Positions 5,497 through 7,803 of a DNA stretch of 7,803 nucleotides are shown in pieces; position 1 is the first letter of the stretch, and each line of letters starts with the position of its first letter. Location: positions 1-7,803 of the forward strand of contig JALZUY010000050.1 of the NCBI GenBank assembly GCA_023301395.1, read 5' to 3'. The DNA is from Nonlabens sp. (lineage in GTDB: Bacteria; Bacteroidota; Bacteroidia; Flavobacteriales; Flavobacteriaceae). Below the pieces are notes generated by a model, which was not told the origin of the DNA, made no database searches, and saw nothing but the letters and a program-made list of their open reading frames with translations. Made by a program: the position numbers and the translations under genes.

Positions 5497-6949
5497 TCTA
5501 TTGCTCATTATTGGGTTATTATGCAGTGTTTTAATAAGTACAGCTGCTGTTGATAGTACGCTTTCGCGAAAGCGTACTCAAGACGTCACTCAAGAATCTA
5601 CCGTTGCGCTAGATTCTATGGAGATGAGTTTTAGAGAATACATGGGTTTTGTAAAAGCACATCATCCCATAGCAAAACAAGCGCAATTACTTATCGATGG
5701 TGGACAAGCAAATTTGCTGAAATCTCGAGGTGGATTTGATCCGAAAATTGAAGTAGATTATGACCGCAAGGAGTTTAAAGGAATTGAGTATTACGATGAG
5801 TTGAATGGAATATTTAAAATACCTACATGGTATGGAGTTGAGTTTAAAGCTGGAGCAGAGCGTAATGAAGGAACATTTCTAGACCCTTCTAATTCACAAA
5901 CTGAAAACGGACTATATAGTGCTGGAGTAAGTGTTAATCTAGGTCAAGGTTTTTTAATTAATGATCGTATGGCGACATTAAGAAAGGCTAAGATCTATAA
6001 CGAGCAAACTAAAGTGGATCGTGATCTACTAGTTAATGCCGTGCTTTATGAAGCAGCGCTAGCATATTTCAAATGGTGGGAAATCCATCAAGAATATAAA
6101 GTATATGATCAGTTTTATGAAAATGCTCAAATACGTTTGCAAGCAGTAAAAAGCAGTGTGAGTGCAGGAGATAAGGCAGCTATTGATAGTGTAGAAGCTG
6201 GAATAGCAGCACAAAACCGAGCTCTTAATAGAGAACAAGTACGCATACAACTAGTAAAACAGCGTTTAAATCTTGCTAATTTCTTGTGGTTGAATGACAT
6301 TCCTGTAGAATTACAGGCTAATATTATTCCGCAAGAGGACCTTAATGATGAGATAGATGCGACGCTGGAGATTTATGGATTTGCACTAAATGAGTTTACT
6401 ATTGAAAATCATCCTAAGCTTCGCTCGATGAATTTTAAAATCGATCAACTTGATATTGATAGAAAATTAAAAGCAAATAAACTACTACCTAAACTTACGC
6501 TAGATTACAATTTTTTATCTCCAGAGTGGAATGAGTTTAATAGCTTTAGAACTGCAGATTATAAAGGTGGATTGACTTTCTCCATGCCGTTGTTTTTCAG
6601 AAAAGAACGAGGTGATTTAAAACTAGCAAAAATAAAAATTGCTGACGCTAAGTATGATCTTGTATCCGTACAATTAGAAATTAAAAATAAAATCACCAGT
6701 ATTTTTAATGAACTCGATTCTTATAATATACAAGTAGCAATGATTAATGGGATTGTTGAATCTTCTCAAATTATGTTAACCGGTGAGGAACGTAAATTTG
6801 AATTGGGTGATAGTTCTTTGTTCTTAATTAATAGCAGAGAGATAAAACTTATTGATTCTAAGCTTAAGGAAATAAATACTTTTAAAAAATTATTCGTATC
6901 AAAAGCCAACCTCTTCAAGAGCCTCGCAGTAATGCCAGAGAATTTATAG
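5465..6949 (+). CDS. TolC-family outer membrane efflux channel
   Basis: The outer-membrane exit channel of the exporter, 494 residues, the usual TolC-family length. The N-terminus is a Sec signal peptide: basic RKRNN, hydrophobic LLLIIGLLCSVLIST, and likely cleavage near STA-A (about 26-29). A Cys lies in the hydrophobic core, but LIIGLLC is a poor lipobox, so lipidation is unlikely. The mature part shows the paired outer-membrane-efflux pattern: a long helical segment around YFKWWEIHQEYKVYDQFYEN, a Gln/Ala/Arg-rich helix, and a second repeat starting near NHPKLRSMNFKIDQLDID. Gly- and aromatic-rich beta segments follow (TADYKGGLTFSMPLFF). The start at 5465 lies within the lysine-rich end of hlyD, and an ATG at 5474 (Met4) is equally possible because both leave the signal peptide intact. 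Residues 31-38 (STLSRKRT), just after the signal peptide, are coded by a 24-bp palindrome. Confidence 0.92.
   Translation: MIKMLLRKRNNLLLIIGLLCSVLISTAAVDSTLSRKRTQDVTQESTVALDSMEMSFREYMGFVKAHHPIAKQAQLLIDGGQANLLKSRGGFDPKIEVDYDRKEFKGIEYYDELNGIFKIPTWYGVEFKAGAERNEGTFLDPSNSQTENGLYSAGVSVNLGQGFLINDRMATLRKAKIYNEQTKVDRDLLVNAVLYEAALAYFKWWEIHQEYKVYDQFYENAQIRLQAVKSSVSAGDKAAIDSVEAGIAAQNRALNREQVRIQLVKQRLNLANFLWLNDIPVELQANIIPQEDLNDEIDATLEIYGFALNEFTIENHPKLRSMNFKIDQLDIDRKLKANKLLPKLTLDYNFLSPEWNEFNSFRTADYKGGLTFSMPLFFRKERGDLKLAKIKIADAKYDLVSVQLEIKNKITSIFNELDSYNIQVAMINGIVESSQIMLTGEERKFELGDSSLFLINSREIKLIDSKLKEINTFKKLFVSKANLFKSLAVMPENL
5555..5578. repeat. Perfect 24-bp palindrome inside the tolC-like gene
   Basis: The half agtacgctttcg is followed directly by its reverse complement cgaaagcgtact. 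It fits the reading frame exactly as eight codons (STLSRKRT, residues 31-38) in the linker between signal peptide and channel domain. The GC-rich core ctttcgcgaaag stands out from the AT-rich surroundings. It shares its layout with the palindrome in prmA. In the mRNA it would fold into a stable hairpin about 90 nt after the start codon. Confidence 0.85.
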
Positions 6950-6971
6950 CGTGTAATAATATTTTTCACGC
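6949..6971 (+). other. Weak hairpin after the tolC-like gene
   Basis: gcgtg (6949-6953) pairs with cacgc (6967-6971) around a 13-nt AT-rich loop, right at the tolC stop. It could mark the end of the exporter operon. However, the stem is short and no T-run follows, only aaccttttgg, so it is not called a terminator. Confidence 0.25.
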
Positions 6972-7020
6972 AACCTTTTGGTAATTATTTCATCTATGTA
7001 TTAAGTCAGTAATCTAAAAC

Positions 7021-7034
7021 ATTCCCCTGGGAAT
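7021..7034. repeat. Short palindrome upstream of the secreted repeat protein gene
   Basis: attccc-ct-gggaat is a perfect 6-bp inverted repeat with a 2-nt centre, 47 nt before the ATG at 7082. Its GC-rich middle stands out in the AT-rich gap. It could be an operator or part of the leader RNA. No convincing TAnnTTTG promoter is seen anywhere in the 132-nt gap (6950-7081), which otherwise holds only two ACTAACT copies at 7054-7060 and 7072-7078. Confidence 0.35.
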
Positions 7035-7081
7035 TTAATAATAACTGATTTACACTAACTTACAACCATAAACTAACTACC

Positions 7082-7803
7082 ATGAAAAGAATTCTACTCT
7101 TAACAGTTTTATTGTTTACAGCTGTTCTATCAGCTCAAGTAACCGCAGGACCTATTCCAGATCATATAGTATGTGATGACATATCAAGTGATGGTATTGA
7201 AGTGTTTGACTTAACCGTTTGGGATAGTCCAGCACTAGCAAATCAAAATCCGGCGACACACACAGTTTCTTATCATTTAACTCAATTAGATGCAGTTAAT
7301 AATACGAATCTGTTAGGCTCATCCTTTACTAACACAACTAATCCACAATCAATTTTTGTGCGTGTTGAAGATGTTACGACAGGCACTATTAATATTGCTC
7401 TAGGAAACTTAATAGTAGAAAGTCCACCTGTTCTTAATAATCCGCAGACTTATACTTTTTGTGGAACTCAGACTAGTATTGGTGTTTTATCTGATTTATC
7501 TCAAATAGAACCTACTTTATCAAATGGACAAACTGCATATACATTTGAATACTATTTTAATCAACAGGATGCAGATAATCAAACTAATCCTCTTTTAAAT
7601 GGTATTTCGGGCCCGTCAAATAGTTCCGTGTTTATTTTTATAAGAGCAGAAAGTGCAACAGGATGCTTTACAATTATAAGTGTTCTAGCAACTATATTAG
7701 ATTGTAGTAATCAACCACAATTAGTTGACTTAGAAGAATGTGCAGATCAATCAGGTCAAGCTTGTTTTGACTTAACAGAAAATGATATTGAAATTACTTC
7801 GAT
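7082..7803 (+). CDS. Secreted repeat protein, probable type IX secretion cargo, 3' end cut off
   Basis: The first 240 residues of a larger exported protein, open to the right edge. It begins with a clear Sec signal peptide (MKRILLLTVLLFTAVLSA, likely cut before Gln19). The rest is built from divergent repeats of about 90 residues. Repeat 1 is about 28-112 (CDDISSDGIEVFDLT, then VSYHLTQLDAVNNTNLL, TNTTNPQSIFVRVE). Repeat 2 is about 122-206 (YYFNQQDADNQTNPLL, then FIFIRAESATGCF). Repeat 3 begins near 214 (LEECADQSGQACFDLTEND). This CDD.FDLT / YH.TQ.DA..NTN / NPQ.I.VRVE pattern is common in long flavobacterial surface proteins that end in a type B type IX secretion sorting domain. That C-terminus would be outside the window, so the secretion route is inference. 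A role in adhesion or as a matrix protein is likely but not shown. It has its own 132-nt upstream gap and is probably not part of the exporter operon. Confidence 0.82.
   Translation, partial: MKRILLLTVLLFTAVLSAQVTAGPIPDHIVCDDISSDGIEVFDLTVWDSPALANQNPATHTVSYHLTQLDAVNNTNLLGSSFTNTTNPQSIFVRVEDVTTGTINIALGNLIVESPPVLNNPQTYTFCGTQTSIGVLSDLSQIEPTLSNGQTAYTFEYYFNQQDADNQTNPLLNGISGPSNSSVFIFIRAESATGCFTIISVLATILDCSNQPQLVDLEECADQSGQACFDLTENDIEITS

Noticed and set aside
5513..5530. Lipoprotein signal (lipobox) in the TolC-like protein
   Set aside because: The residues before the Cys are GLL. A lipobox needs a small residue just before Cys, so an ordinary signal peptide with cleavage further on is more likely.
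6949..6971. Intrinsic terminator of the exporter operon
   Set aside because: The stem has only 5 bp with a 13-nt loop and no T-run follows, so it is kept only as a weak hairpin.
1..7803. CRISPR array, tRNA, rRNA, insertion sequence or transposase
   Set aside because: No regularly spaced repeats, tRNA-like cloverleaf, rRNA sequence or transposase motifs were seen on either strand.

Overview
The window looks like part of a chromosome from a marine-type member of the Flavobacteriaceae (Bacteroidota). The evidence is AT-rich DNA, genes without clear Shine-Dalgarno sites, a TAnnTTTG promoter box in front of clpS, and proteins typical of the group: a DUF1287 protein, PrmA, ClpS, and a repeat-built secreted protein of the type IX secretion kind. 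The genus cannot be fixed from this sequence alone. All genes read on the + strand.

Left part (1-1685): the 3' part of a DUF1287 (YijF-like) gene overlaps the start of prmA, the ribosomal protein L11 methyltransferase. A short gap with a bacteroidotal promoter leads into clpS, the N-degron adaptor of the Clp protease. A strong intrinsic terminator closes this housekeeping block.

Middle part (1686-6949): a four-gene efflux or secretion operon. It holds a TetR-family regulator, a half-size ABC exporter, a HlyD-type periplasmic adaptor and a TolC-type outer membrane channel, with gaps of 3 and 6 nt and then a 32-nt overlap. Together they have the form of a tripartite type I exporter spanning both membranes. 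A perfect 17-bp palindrome just upstream of the tetR start is a likely operator. The striking point is that the ABC subunit has lost consensus residues in Walker A (Ser/Thr), Walker B (Asp-Glu), the LSGGQ signature and the H-switch, yet the reading frame is intact. This suggests a pseudo-ATPase or an unusual energy mechanism.

Right part (6950-7803): a 132-nt gap, then the 5' part of a secreted protein with a signal peptide and repeats of about 90 residues. It is open at the window edge.

Two coding sequences, prmA and tolC, each carry a perfect palindrome with the same core. The cores are cgctttcgcgaaagcg and cgcttttgcaaaagcg, which differ by a symmetric pair of changes that keeps the palindrome. 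They look like copies of a short dispersed palindromic element living inside genes.
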